This document shows, piece after piece, positions 26,501 to 35,582 of a stretch of 64,000 nucleotides of DNA (the first letter of the stretch is position 1; every line of letters begins with the position of its first letter). Below the pieces are notes generated by a model that worked only from the letters and a program-made list of their open reading frames with translations, made no database searches and was not told the origin of the DNA. The stretch covers positions 806,001 to 870,000 of the forward strand of contig JAUIRK010001047.1 of NCBI GenBank assembly GCA_030549495.1, written 5' to 3'. This stretch comes from Nectonema munidae. Taxonomy: Eukaryota > Nematomorpha > Nectonematoida > Nectonematidae. A program made the translations under genes and the position numbers.

Positions 26501-29500
26501 CCGTTACTTTGAGATAACACAAATGGATAGAATTACATAGATAATTTATTGTATACGCTGAATAAAGAATTGCTTCTCATATCTTACAAACTACCGTAGA
26601 TCTAAGTCGATCTTGTGAACAAGTCCAAGTATTAAAACTTATTCAAAAAAATTATCTTCAATTGAGTCGAGAGTGCGTCGAAGTGAACGAATTTCTAATT
26701 CATGTGTATAAAAGCATTCATTATAATTTTATTACTAGGGCAAGTTATAATCGTTTTTGGGGCAAAGTTATGGAAACATGTGACAGCTAGGCTTTAACTT
26801 GCATAAAGTTTTTATGAAAAAAAAGAAAAAAAGAAGCGTCTTAAGATCATTTATTGAAATAATCATTTAAAACTATATCCATATATTTAAAAATGCAGCG
26901 ATTTTTTTTAAATGAGGGAGATGCAAGTTTTTTGGTCTGATTGGATAGCAATTTTTGAATTTATGCAGTGCTGTGCAAAAGTTTTCGATCACCAGTGAGA
27001 AATAAATCCTTTAAAAAAATCGTCATTTCTTTTATGATTAAAGTCTCATAACATATTTCATCCATAAGAACAAAACGCCATTTTGTTTCATGGCTGAAAA
27101 TAGCTTACAGCCTATCAGACATATACTCTATATTACTTTTTCTTTTGTCTACAATGATCTTTTTTCAATTGAACCTTCGTCGAAGCTGATTTTTTAGCGG
27201 GAATACAACTTTTCAAATTGTTTGTAGAAGTGCGCCTTTTGTATACATTGATGAAATATTTCCTATTCTAATTATTTTCCAACACTACTTGTTTTGTAGA
27301 CAAATTGGAACTTATTAGGATAATAAGTCTTTTCTTAAATTTTTTACTAATATAAAAATTAACACTTATTTCTATTTTTACCATCCAAGAAAAATATTTA
27401 AAAAAAAAATAAAAACAAAAATAATATAGTTTTTAGTCGTGGCAGAAAACTGTTATACGCCACAGTATATAATACAATGTATATATGCGCGGATGTCATT
27501 GAAGTGGGATTATATATACCAACACTTGATCAGAGGCTTACTTCTATATACTTATACACACTATTATATAGTATATATATAAGATAAGGTATGTACAATG
27601 GATATAAACTTCTCTGAAACGTGATGAAAATGGAATAAACAGATAATAATAATAATAATAACAACAATAGTATTAATTTATATATAAGACATTTATAAAA
27701 TAGCATCATCAGCTTTTTTTGATAAGCTCTTGAGAAGAAGAAAACAAACAGACTGAGTAAGTGTATGTATACAAACTCCTTCAAAAAAGAGATATCTTAT
27801 GTGTATCCATAATAATAGTCTATTTTCTACATATACACACATATATATATATATATATCGTATATGATATAATTGAAGAAAGGCAATTAAATGTGTACTT
27901 GAGTTGTTTATACTTGAAATGTTCTTAGCATAGTCTGTGAGCAGTGATACACATATCATATACATAAACTGCATCAAATATTAAGTTGGATCAAGAAAAA
28001 ATTATGGGGATTTTTGGCCAAGCCGGCTTACCCTCATAAAATTATTGAGACCTGATTTTCTTCATTTTCTCCTTTGAATGTCCCTCTATTTCGGTTATGG
28101 CCAATAAAATTTGGAAAAAAAATTGTAATAAAATTCCCTCGATGATTTAATACCATAACATTTATCCTGTGTAGTGCGTGTATCCTATGAAACTTATTGT
28201 GCTTCATTCACTATAATGAACAAGAGAAATTACAGTGAGTTTTATCCGTAAATTATAAAGTCAGGCAAGAGCCTAGCAACAAGAAATAGAAAGTGAAAAT
28301 TGCAATGTGTTAAAGCATTCATTAAGAAGGCAATCCATGTTTTTCATTTGCTTGCTTTAAAATAAATACCTTTTGTGTTTCACTTTGAATGAAGATTTTC
28401 ACAGCAATTTTGGTTTGAAACATTTATTTTTTATTATGCTATTTATAAAGTATGAGGGGTACGTTAGACTAAATAATTAATTAGTAAAATTTTTAACTAT
28501 TTCATTTAAATTTGTATTCATTTTAGACTTTTTCCATATTGTAACCTAATTTCTATATCATAAACACTGACTGGACAATGAACAACCTTCCTAAAATTCT
28601 TCGCAAGACAACGAGAATTCAAGAAAAATCTTTAAAATGAAAATAGAATTTTATTATTTCGAAAATTACAAAACTTCAATTAAATCCTCATATCACCTCT
28701 CCTCCAACTCAAACTAACTAATATGAGTTTCAGAAGATTGTGATAATCTTCGGAAAAATTCGTTATATTTCAAAAAGATCGTAAAATATGAGTGTATTTA
28801 GGGAAATTATCATTATAATTGCTGAGTTTGGACTAATGAACTCTGCATTGATGTTATAAGCGTGAGAAATATAATACGACAACACACATATGGTGGAAAA
28901 AGTAGTGCCTTAGTCAGTGAGATAAGAAAATTCTTGGAAACAGTGTAATATGGTATGAAGATTAAAAGATACAGAAGTGTAAATGGGTGCGTATGCTGAG
29001 TGTATATGGTGGTGAAACATTACTACTACTACTACATGGAAAGCATGTATCATTTGCTATTTATAAATTATAATTATGGATAAATATGCATTGAAGAAAG
29101 ACAAGCGCTAACAAACAGAAATAATCATCTAAGCCAGCCTTGCTTTTTTACTCTTAGGGAGCGCGAGAAAGCAAATTTAAAAAAGGAGGGGAATCGCTTA
29201 TTTACAGAAGGAAGATGTTCCTAACCAGTTTTAAAGATGATGATAAGGCAGTAAGAAATGGCAATAATCGTTATCCTAATTCCAAAACTGCATACTGTAC
29301 GGTACTATAATTTTGCGAGAACACGTAAAACAGGAAAGAAATTCGCCAAAAATTTAATTTCACGAATGAACATTTCTAAAGTTTTTGATAGTTAGTCTAA
29401 AAAAATTAATTTTTTTTACTTCTTGAGCACTTATGGAAATTACAGTGAGTTTTAATTTTATATATCAAAGAGTTTAAATGTAACATATCTTCTAATGGGT

Positions 29501-32500
29501 AGTTATGGCACAAATAACGTGCAATAAATTCTAAATTAAGTACACCTGAATAAAGTTCATTTTTGTTCTAAATTGGTGTAGCAAACAAAATGAAAAGTCT
29601 AAATTATTAAAAATAACATTATTGATTTGATTTTGTTTCTGATTCTCAAGATAAGTTTCTAAGTCTGCTTCTTATTAGTAAAAAACATAATTGTATTCAT
29701 AAACGAGTTCAGCTATATGTGGAAAGATGGATTGCTTTAGTTTTCAGTAGCTAACTGGATCATCCTATATGCTGACGCATGACTCCTTGCAATATTGCAT
29801 ATGGTTGTTCGCCATAGTTGTCAAACACTAAAGGGCAGGTGTACTAGATTTCTGGCTATGAGAACGAAAAAATCCTTCTCTACCCCTGGTTTCTACAATG
29901 TATGCGAACTGTCATCTAACGGTGTGCTGTATATATAAAACCATCTATATGCGTTAAGTCAGATGTTTTTTTATTGCTTGCAAATGTTCGGAAAGTGTAA
30001 TTAACCCATTTACGGCCAATGTTCCCATTTTGGAACATAAGTAATTTCATCTTCGTCTGCTTTTTTCAATGACTTTGAATATAAATCGTCTGCGTTTTTT
30101 TAGATATCGTCTGCTTTGCTTGGCCTTAAATGGGTTAATGAAAAAACGGTGCAAATCACAGCCCGACCTAGATAATTGACAACGAATCAATCAAGAACAC
30201 AAAAATAATGAGTGACAGGTGATATAAAATATTTAATAAAATGGTTTACGCTTTGAGCAATTGGAATCTACATCACTCCATCCATCACAACATTTCGGAA
30301 CTAAACGTTCTTTCGTAATGTTTTCCGTTTTGAAAGCTTCGTGCAATTCTGGCCTAAAGAAACCAAAAATTCTAAGTAACAGCACAAAACTTTAAAAATG
30401 ACCAAAATCGAGAATGCTATAAGTTTAAACTTTGCAATAGATCACATTTTTTTAATTAATAATTAACACAATTATACTCAGATACCATTGATATAGGAAA
30501 GACGTTCGATCCAAGAAGCGTTTTAGTGAACTTAAATCCCATTACAGGAAAAGCACAAAAATGTTTAGATTTTATTTAACTATTCAAACATTTAGGACTC
30601 TTTCTGATGAGGGATAACTCCCCAAATCAGGCAAAGCAGAAATTATTAATAAGGGGAAGCAAATGAGAAGCTTCTTTAAAAAATTATAAAAAATTGTAAA
30701 AAAAATTGTTTTTCTTGCTCAGTTTTTGAACTGTAAAACCTTAAAAACTGGTATTGTATTGGTCTTTTTGTCAGTGGTTCAAGGTCAAACCCTGCACCAG
30801 AGACCAACTCAGCTCTTTTACTTACATTTCATCTTCATTGTGTACATTGAAATTGTATTATTTATGAATTTTAAACAATTGGACTCAATTCTTATCAAAA
30901 GTAACAATTTTTCGTATATTCTAATAACTTGATAAAACAATTTTATTCATACATTTTTAATTAATGGGAAAATTTTTGTTAAAATTTATATAAAAAATAT
31001 TTTTTTAAAAATTTAGTGCGGAGGAACTTGCCCCAGTTTGGTTTTTGTACTTCACATATGGTTACTAAATGTCCCTTTTCAAAAGTACCATCCTTCACAT
31101 TCATCTTGGTGTCGTTTTCCGTTATTGATGTTACAATAGAAGCTACTTGTCTGACTTTTTCTTGTCAGTTTCATTTTTTAAAACGGGTTATTGAAGAAGG
31201 AGATAGTGAGTTACTACTTTGCATAACTTACTCTTTGCCTTTCGCAGAGCAGTCTAAAATGCACACCGAATTTTTTGAATAAAACGCATGACCAAAATAA
31301 AGCGTCATTTTTGGCCAACCATTTTTCACGCTACGTTTATTCAAATCCAGGTTTGAATAGTTTTGCTTGCACGCATAAATCAAAATCAAAATACTTTGTT
31401 GAAAAAGTGAGGAATGATAGAAATTCACTAAAATCTGCGAAAGAGTAGAGCAAATATAAGTTAGCCCCTTTGAGAAGGAAAATTTTGAAGACTAATCATC
31501 TCCCTTCTTTTTCAATTGAATAAGGCAAACAGTCTTCATTTTTGGGGAAACTGATATCCCATTTGTCCTCAAAGGCTAAAAGTATGAGAAAATAAAAAGT
31601 CACACAGATAATACAGTAGAACTCGGATATATCGGCGAAATATTTTGTCCATGATTATTTCTTTAGTTTTTCTTGTTAAAAAAATCGGAAATATACCAGA
31701 TCCAGTATTAAAAAATCAAAATAAAATCACTCGTGTATATCGGATCGCAATTCTACAAAATATAATTCTAATTTTAGAAGCTTTTTGAGAATTCTAAATA
31801 TTAATTTTTTTATTTTTTAAGAACTTTTGTTTCTTATTTAAAAACAGGGCACAGCAAGTCAAACGAAAGCGACAAACAAGAACATTTGAAAAAAAGTACG
31901 AGATTATAAACTTTTATGAGAAGATTCCCAACACAAAGCAACTAGATTTAGCTGTCAAGTTTAGTATGAAGCCGCATACTTTATCCCATCGCATAAAAAA
32001 CGACATGAAATTAGAGAACAGTATGAAAAAGACGATGGTAAGAAAATTGGTGAAAAGAAAAGAGTGATGCCAACTAATTTTGAAGATTTTGATGCCGCTC
32101 TCATATTGTAGAAAAAGTTAATTACTTCCCCAAAGAATTTGGTACACGTCTGATATATCTGGGAGCTGGAGTGATAGGTGGAGAGTAAGGTGGGACATTG
32201 GAAAAAAATTGAAATCTAGAGAGTCAGGTAGTGTAGATTTGAATGCGGTTAGCGCTTGGAAAGAAGGATATTTGAAAGACAGCACAAAAACGTAGAAGAA
32301 ACTGGATTATTCTGGCAAATGCTCCCCGAGAAAACATCAAACGTACACTAGTGGAATACAAGTCAAATAAATAAGCGTGGATACGCAGCGACATATTTAA
32401 AATATGGATTAGAAAGAAAGATCATAAGATTGGAAAAGAAGGTCAAAAGATGCTATGATCCTCGATAACTGTGCCTCTGGAACTCGACAACATTGAGCTT

Positions 32501-33592
32501 TTTTCAAGCAAATTAAGATCTCAAAAAGGACTTGCTCAATTGATTGTTTACTCTTAAATCTGCCAGGGCTATGGAGAAACAAAAAACTGTTAAAGTGGGT
32601 TTCGTTCTTACTGATGTTGACATTAAGGAAGTTTCAGAATCCTCTGATACTGAACAAAAGGAGTCCAGAAATATATGGAGTCGACTGGAAATGATACTAG
32701 GCGATATACCGTCAATGCATGATTACATTTATGTTGATGCAAATGTTGATGATGCCATAGCCACACCAACTGATGCCGAGATAATTGATGACATTTCTGA
32801 TGAACACACAGGCTCGCCTGATCCAAAAGAGACTAGTACCGAGAGCAAACCTTTGCTTGTGCAAACCAAGTCAGACGTGCTTCACGCTATTGATTGTATT
32901 CGCAGATTTACCATGTCTCTGCATGCTGATGCTCATAACGGTATCTTACAAAGGGTGGATCAGTTTGAGAAGTTCGTGCTATCAGCATCTGCTTCGAAAT
33001 CGAAGCAGTCTAGGATCACTCACTAGCTTTTTCAAATCATGTAGCAAATAAATATCTTTAAATAATGCGCTTTGAACTATCCTGAGTTGATAAAAATGTT
33101 TTTTCGTGTAATTTTTTTGGAATAAGACAAAATTTTAAACAGGGCAATAAAACGACGAATACATGTTATTTAATTAATCTTCCTTTTTTCAGTGACTTAT
33201 TTGATAACAAAAGGAAGAAAAAAAATTTGGTTATTGATATGGATTCTCATATTAAATTAGGATATATCGGATATTCGGGTATATCGAATAAATTTCGCAT
33301 TTTCGACAAATCCAATATATCTGAATTTTACAGTATTAAATCTTTAAGCATCTTTTATAGAAGCTATTCTCAGTCGCCAGCCCTAACTGATTTCAGAATG
33401 AAAACGTTTAACAGTATCCCCCAATAGAAAAACTCACCATAATTCGTTTAAAAGAAAGAATGAAAATAGTACCTGTACTGTGTTTTGCACTTATTGTTGT
33501 ACCAATTCCACACTTTCTTCCATTTACCACACGCTGGCTTGAACGGAACAAGGGTCGTCAAGTTGTACTTGATGGTGACAGCTTCCACAAAC
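11122..33592 (-). CDS. drpr: Draper/CED-1/MEGF10-type multi-EGF receptor (12 exons, 5' end missing)
   Basis: Single-pass receptor of the family that recognises dying cells and debris at the cell surface and triggers engulfment. Exons in transcript order: 33592-33473, 30353-30250, 25923-25850, 25653-25514, 24116-23757, 22236-22081, 20950-20706, 20455-20300, 19538-19410, 18424-18152, 17618-17439, 11546-11122. All junctions are GT-AG and in phase, giving 786 residues: EMI domain (1-74, lacking its first cysteine), about ten EGF/laminin-EGF repeats (75-585), membrane helix about 606-631, cytoplasmic tail about 632-786. The signal-peptide exon lies at higher coordinates or outside the window. Introns hold SINEs, MITEs and a Tigger element. 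The tail has a YxxL (YHEL, about 688) but no NPxY, unlike Draper and MEGF10. Family assignment is firm; orthology to Draper itself is inferred. Confidence 0.85.
11802..12140. repeat. foldback element: long inverted repeat
   Basis: The left arm (11802-11940) and right arm (12000-12140) are near-perfect reverse complements; for example TTTCACTTAGTGTGTAC (left) pairs with GTACACACTAAGTGAAA (right). A spacer of about 60 bases separates them. The outer tips read AGTTATAACTATAAACTG and its counterpart CAATTTCTAGTTATAT. There is no coding content. It lies immediately next to the piggyBac MITE at 12145. Confidence 0.85.
12145..12282 (+). mobile_element. piggyBac-type MITE, subfamily A, copy 2
   Basis: TTAA-flanked, with ends TTAACTCATTTAGGGCC and GGCCTTAAATGGGTTAA. 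It contains GTTCCTATTTTGGAAC at offset 20 and three TCGTCTGC words. Confidence 0.88.
12345..13440 (+). mobile_element. hAT transposase relic (ZBED/Charlie-like)
   Basis: Degenerate plus-strand coding with stops and frame changes. Recognisable pieces in order: LANDEWEEVEQLEKIL (12370s, typical of hAT), EVPVFYTTVRWLSKGNV (about 12660-12720; family motif ..L..EVRWLS+G.V), NAAIEHLHSLEEEIY (about 13020-13070) and a C-terminal dimerisation segment FASNLRETWFSTLVNLKTK (about 13275-13340; family LPF.ST..CE.GFS....KTK). The first piece may come from a second hAT copy. No terminal repeats could be paired. Confidence 0.7.
13592..13731 (+). repeat. tRNA-derived SINE, copy 2
   Basis: Plus orientation, with B box TGGGTTCGATCCCAC (about 13628-13642), then AGTTCGATATAAGGGGCGC and the terminal GATGAAAACACCCC before GGTACCTT. 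It is one of the better-preserved copies. Confidence 0.8.
13798..14225. mobile_element. hAT MITE with intact 8-bp target duplication
   Basis: Terminal inverted repeats CAGGGGTCGGCAACC (13798) and GGTTGCCGACCCCTG (ending 14225), flanked by the direct 8-bp duplication GTTTAGAG (13790-13797 and 14226-14233). 428 bp, without coding. The left part is homologous to the element starting at 63810 (shared GACACGCAAAAATT / GGCACGCAAAAATT and the following stretch). Confidence 0.93.
15880..16015 (+). mobile_element. piggyBac-type MITE, subfamily A, copy 3
   Basis: TTAACCCATTTACGGCC at the left, GGCCTTAAATGGGTTAA at the right, GTTCCTATTTTGGAAC inside, three TCGTCTGC words. Slightly shorter than the other copies because of a small internal deletion. 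Confidence 0.9.
16270..16720 (-). mobile_element. piggyBac element, 5' part only
   Basis: On the minus strand TTAA (16720-16717) is followed by CCCTCTGGATACTGATG. Further inward an open piece at about 16500-16410 reads MSLIFTTADFEADSEIC then NLSDSDVPC, an acidic start like that of many piggyBac transposases, after which the frame is lost. The downstream two thirds and the other TTAA end are not present. Confidence 0.5.
16819..17160. mobile_element. possible hAT-type MITE
   Basis: It starts CAGAGTGGTAACATAATG followed by GGGGC-type sequence and ends near GAGCCCAGGCACTG...CAGTTACAGTATG, roughly inverted. The terminal match is imperfect and no clean 8-bp duplication was seen. Confidence 0.4.
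17439..17618 (-). CDS. drpr: Draper-like receptor, transmembrane exon
   Basis: Codes for a short juxtamembrane stalk, the single membrane helix (LPLAYVVAAVLGILFV onward, about 25 hydrophobic residues) and a basic stop-transfer segment (CSRKNHAKASSHK). Acceptor TTTCATAG; donor GTTTTT is weak, but phase fits the last exon exactly. Confidence 0.8.
17619..18151 (-). other. intron of the Draper-like gene
   Basis: AT-rich, between the last EGF exon and the membrane exon. No repeat recognised. Confidence 0.6.
18152..18424 (-). CDS. drpr: Draper-like receptor, last EGF exon
   Basis: Codes for the last two EGF-like units before the membrane (CSPGSFGLFCQFQCTC, VSGACHCKSGF, CDVGFFGENCSLPC, YTGQCVCDDM). 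Acceptor TTGCGCAG, donor GTAAAT. Confidence 0.85.
18425..19409 (-). other. intron of the Draper-like gene
   Basis: About 1 kb of AT-rich intron. Nothing recognised. Confidence 0.6.
19410..19538 (-). CDS. drpr: Draper-like receptor, EGF exon
   Basis: Codes for one EGF repeat, CPQGRYGLNCNATCDC then PVTGTCVCPEGKIGEKC. Acceptor TTTCTAG, donor GTAAAC. Confidence 0.88.
19539..20299 (-). other. intron of the Draper-like gene with a TG-rich tract
   Basis: Contains a locally GC-rich patch (about 20040-20105, GGCGCGGCGGGACGGG) and a loose TG/ATG-rich low-complexity tract (about 20155-20285). No gene or element assigned. Confidence 0.55.
20300..20455 (-). CDS. drpr: Draper-like receptor, EGF exon
   Basis: Codes for GSYCEITCPSHFFGRNC and SVTGSCHCQEGWYGSQC. 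Acceptor TTTTATAG, donor GTATGT, one base into a codon at both sides. Confidence 0.88.
20706..20950 (-). CDS. drpr: Draper-like receptor, EGF exon (two repeats)
   Basis: Codes for two full laminin-type EGF repeats, with motifs GFYGKDCSHRCLC, DGSCLCSDGWTGGRC, GFYGQNCTHSCKC and FGDCICPEG. Acceptor TTCAAG, donor GTATTT. Confidence 0.88.
20951..22080 (-). other. intron of the Draper-like gene
   Basis: AT-rich. The plus-strand open frame at 21022-21279 has no family likeness and is probably chance. Confidence 0.55.
22081..22236 (-). CDS. drpr: Draper-like receptor, EGF exon
   Basis: Codes for CKSGFTGNSCNLKC, YGKNCEKSCHC and DPISGECLCTEGWTG, laminin-type EGF repeats. Acceptor AATTTTAG, donor GTTATC, in phase. 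Confidence 0.85.
22237..23756 (-). other. intron of the Draper-like gene with a SINE
   Basis: 1.5 kb; holds the SINE at 22513-22645. The rest is AT-rich and without assignable features. Confidence 0.6.
22513..22645 (-). repeat. tRNA-derived SINE, copy 3 (diverged)
   Basis: Minus orientation: GCAATTGCAC...CGTATATCAAACGATGAG body, then GGATCGACCCCGAGAC (B box region), with an A-box area that has decayed. It is the most diverged member that still aligns over its whole length. Confidence 0.6.
23757..24116 (-). CDS. drpr: Draper-like receptor, EGF exon with two non-EGF inserts
   Basis: The longest EGF exon (119 whole codons). After CPVGTFGLDCQHTCECS and a GHVDGSCDCS half-repeat there is a Pro/His-rich stretch of about 35 residues without cysteine (starting SLIPPILPPSK), and further on an acidic insert (NKEQDIEDYPERN) before ECIRDCTNCDTNKGGLC. 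These inserts break the usual EGF spacing. Donor GTATGG. Confidence 0.8.
24117..25513 (-). other. intron of the Draper-like gene with a SINE
   Basis: 1.4 kb; holds the SINE at 24550-24688. The remainder is AT-rich; a frame at 24274-24486 shows nothing recognisable. Confidence 0.6.
24550..24688 (-). repeat. tRNA-derived SINE, copy 4
   Basis: Minus orientation: GTGTTTTCATCG at the left, CGTATCGAACTATGAGGA in the body, then a B-box-like string with substitutions and GACCAACCTTACTCAGCCCC (A-box side) at the right. Confidence 0.72.
25514..25653 (-). CDS. drpr: Draper-like receptor, EGF exon
   Basis: Codes for SLCVDKCEFGYYGKHC and QCNLTSATCDHVSGVC, a laminin-type EGF pair. Acceptor TGCTTAG; donor GTATGA, two bases into an Asn codon. 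Confidence 0.85.
25687..25735. repeat. GAT-rich microsatellite in an intron
   Basis: An interrupted run of (GAT)n/(ATG)n in the 196-base intron between two EGF exons. It produces a His-rich string if read on the minus strand, but it lies outside the exons. Confidence 0.8.
25850..25923 (-). CDS. drpr: Draper-like receptor, first EGF repeat exon
   Basis: Codes for VCMPHCVNGRCIGAFECSC then DPGWK, the typical first EGF of MEGF/Draper proteins right after the EMI domain. The acceptor is ATTTTAG; the donor GTTACA is weak but is the only one that keeps phase with the next exon. Confidence 0.8.
26965..27012 (+). mobile_element. possible Tc1/mariner terminal fragment
   Basis: CAGTGCTGTGCAAAAGTTTT resembles the outer tip of many Tc1-like inverted repeats. 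No matching opposite end or transposase is nearby, so this is a fragment at best. Confidence 0.35.
30001..30138 (+). mobile_element. piggyBac-type MITE, subfamily A, copy 4
   Basis: Intact TTAA duplication (30001-30004, 30135-30138), ends TTAACCCATTTACGGCC / GGCCTTAAATGGGTTAA, GTTCCCATTTTGGAAC at offset 20, three TCGTCTGC words. Together with 15880 it is the best-preserved copy. Confidence 0.93.
30250..30353 (-). CDS. drpr: Draper-like receptor, EMI exon b
   Basis: Acceptor TTCTTTAG, donor GTAAAC. It codes for the end of the EMI domain, including the double-cysteine motif VPKCCDGW and a following DSNC. Phase agrees with both neighbours. Confidence 0.8.
30354..33472 (-). other. intron splitting the EMI domain
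   Basis: 3.1 kb; more than half is the Tigger element at 31614-33333. The left part (30354-31613) is AT-rich. A more balanced stretch at about 31020-31440 has short frames on both strands that I cannot assign. Confidence 0.6.
31614..33333 (+). mobile_element. Tigger/pogo transposon, internally deleted, TA-flanked
   Basis: The ends CAGTAGAACTCGGATATATC (31614) and the inverted GATATATCTGAATTTTACAG-type end (33333) are flanked by TA. Coding pieces on the plus strand in order: a CENP-B-type N-terminal helix-turn-helix (KRQTRTFEKKYEIINFYEK, about 31872-31930, followed by TLSHRIKND), a catalytic-core shard EETGLFWQMLPEKT (about 32295-32340), and the complete C-terminal end, an open frame of 160 codons (32544-33026) ending SKQSRITH. 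Much of the DDE core is missing and stops interrupt the rest, so it is inactive. It sits in an intron of the Draper-like gene, opposite in strand. Confidence 0.85.
33473..33592 (-). CDS. drpr: Draper-like receptor, EMI exon a
   Basis: Acceptor CGCTTAG, donor GTACTA. It codes for FVEAVTIKYNLTTLVPF then KPACGKWKKVWNWYNNKC, matching the middle of an EMI domain (aromatic/basic region after a Cys-x2-Trp). It enters two bases into a codon, so at least one upstream coding exon is required. Confidence 0.75.
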
Positions 33593-34094
33593 CTAAGCGA
33601 AAATGACACAAGAACAGCATCAAAGCGTGTGCCCTCGTTTTAGCACATTCATTTTGTGCGGAATTATAATGTGTAGTTGAGATATGCCTGCCGGACATGT
33701 GCAACATACATTTTTTCTCTTATTAAACCGATCCGAAGAAAAATTTATTGGTCCATCCAGACCGAACCCACGTGTCGGACGAAAAGAACCGAATTTTGCA
33801 GATATTGTGTTATCAGAAGGAATTACATTTAATTACCATTATGATTTTTTTATATATCTGTATATGGTATTAATTTATGCTTTTTCTACATCTATTATTT
33901 TATCATTCTCCAAAAATACACGATGTAGTATTTTTGTACATCCTTGTCCACAAAATATTAATCAACTATAAAGACTATTTTATCAAAAATAAAATTTAAT
34001 AAAACTTCGAAGATTCAGCATTTTTGAGCTAATTACTAATTAAATAAGGAAACAATAAAAATGGGTAACTAAAACAAGCGTGTATATGAAAAAT
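33593..34094. other. upstream of the known Draper-like exons; no gene seen
   Basis: Should be intron if the signal-peptide exon lies further right. A patch at about 33740-33800 repeats GAACC-type words, with similar words near 34690, but cannot be classified. Confidence 0.4.
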
Positions 34095-34574
34095 AGAGAA
34101 ATTATGACAATATTTTATTGAAAAAAGAATATTTCGACTTTATAAGTCTTTATCAACTGTTCGTCGAGTAAAGTTAACTTTAGGAAAAGTGTCACTTAAT
34201 TATTCCATGTGTCTTGGATATTCCTTGGCATTTGACTTGGTTGGCACCGGCAAAGGTTCTAGTTTCTTCTAGATCAGGTGAATCTGTGTCTTGATTAGAA
34301 ATGTCATCAATTATCTCAGCATCATCAATATTAATACAACATTAATGTAATCATGTATTGACGGTATATCACCTAGTTTTTTACACACAAAAAGGTTTCT
34401 TTCCACATCACCATCTTGTTGTCTTATTTTTGTTGGTAAAAGGATCAAAAAACAAGAATAGAGAGTAATTAATTAACACTTTGCCTAAAGTTAACTTTAC
34501 TCGACGAACAGTTGATAAAGAATTATAAAGTCGAAATATTCCTTTTTTTCAAGTCATAATTTCTATATTGTTCG
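34095..34574. repeat. inverted-repeat element enclosing a Tigger fragment
   Basis: The arms at about 34120-34206 and 34467-34552 are inverted copies of about 85 bases (shared core CTTTATCAACTGTTCGTCG and AAAGTTAACTTTAGG); outer tips AGAAATTATGAC / GTCATAATTTCT extend the pairing. The piece between them is minus-strand Tigger C-terminal sequence. The arms differ from the Tigger ends at 31614, so the structure is composite. Confidence 0.75.
34201..34452 (-). mobile_element. Tigger transposase C-terminal fragment
   Basis: On the minus strand it reads GDVERNLFVCKK, LGDIPSIHDYI and DAE/IDDIS-type pieces matching 32690-32830 of the Tigger element at the DNA level (CTAGG[C/T]GATATACCGTCAAT, then ATAATTGATGACATTTCT). 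Truncated at both sides and frameshifted. Confidence 0.75.
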
Positions 34575-34737
34575 TATATATATTTATCTACAACAAAATT
34601 ATGGCACTCCTTCAACCTCATCCTAAAACAAACGTAATTGAAAAACGTATTAAAAAAGCCATGCTACTGGTATCTGAACCGAATCAGAACATTTTTGACC
34701 CATGTCCAGCTCTTAAACTAGGTTAAGATGTCTACGT

Positions 34738-34872
34738 AGGGGACGTGGGTAAGGTTGGTTAGAAACTTGGCTTCGATACCAGAAGGTCCCGGGTTCAATC
34801 CGGCCTCAAGCCTTCTTTGATAATAGTTCGACATAAGCAGTGCAATTGCGAATCCGATGTAAAGACTCCAAA
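34738..34872 (+). repeat. tRNA-derived SINE, copy 5
   Basis: Plus orientation with a well-kept tRNA head: A box GTAAGGTTGGTTAGAAACTTGG, B box GGGTTCAATCC, then AGTTCGACATAAGCAGTGC and the end GATGTAAAGACTCC. Confidence 0.82.
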
Positions 34873-35582
34873 ACACAACAAAACCTTTATGTCAGCCTGA
34901 ACAAAGTTAGCTTTGGATTTCAACTTTCGACTAGGATAGTTTTCACTTACAACGAATCAAGTTATTTCACTTATAGTGAATTTCATCAGTCAACTCAAAA
35001 CAATATCAAATTTCCTTAAAACTCCCGCTATAACAAAATTTCAGTATAACAAATTTTTCCAAGACTAGAAAACTATATCAGCCAGACTTCGTTTATCCGA
35101 CAAGCCTGCTAACCGACGCACACTGACTTTAAGCGATTTGTTTCAATCTCTTCTCCCCCGTTATTCCGATAGAGACATTACTTCAAATCGAACAAATTTG
35201 TTTAAAAGATGCTTGTAGCGTTAAAATTGAATTATTCATAATACATTTTTAAGATTGACTGTGCGATAGTATTTGCACACAAAGAGAGTTCAATATTTTC
35301 CATATATTGGTAAATGAATCTTAGTTTATGCTTAAAGATAATGAAATCTCTTTAGTGTAGGATATAAGATCAAGAAATCATTTGTGGAAGATTTTTTTTC
35401 ACATTAAACATAAATATTATGTAAGTATTGATTCTTTATCAATTTCATATACTGGTAGAAATTTGGTGAGTGCGACAAGAATAGGTGTGAAATCAACAGT
35501 GTCGTAGAATTGAGGTATGGTATATTAATTCGATTTTTCTTTAGGTTAAGTTTAATTTTAAATTTCATATAGTTCAATTTTA
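34873..35582. other. spacer with pogo/Tigger-like terminal scraps
   Basis: Around 35025-35125, words such as CCCGCTATAACAAAATTTC and GACTTCGTTTATCCGAC look like decayed pogo/Tigger terminal repeats. No paired end or coding was found. Confidence 0.35.

Larger units (their letters stand above)
25924..30249 (-). other. 4.3-kb intron of the Draper-like gene
   Basis: Between the second EMI exon and the first EGF exon. It holds a possible Tc1/mariner end (26965), simple repeats (AAT at about 27640-27663, TA at about 27838-27860) and a piggyBac MITE (30001). The parts 27900-30000 show balanced patches but no readable gene. Confidence 0.6.
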
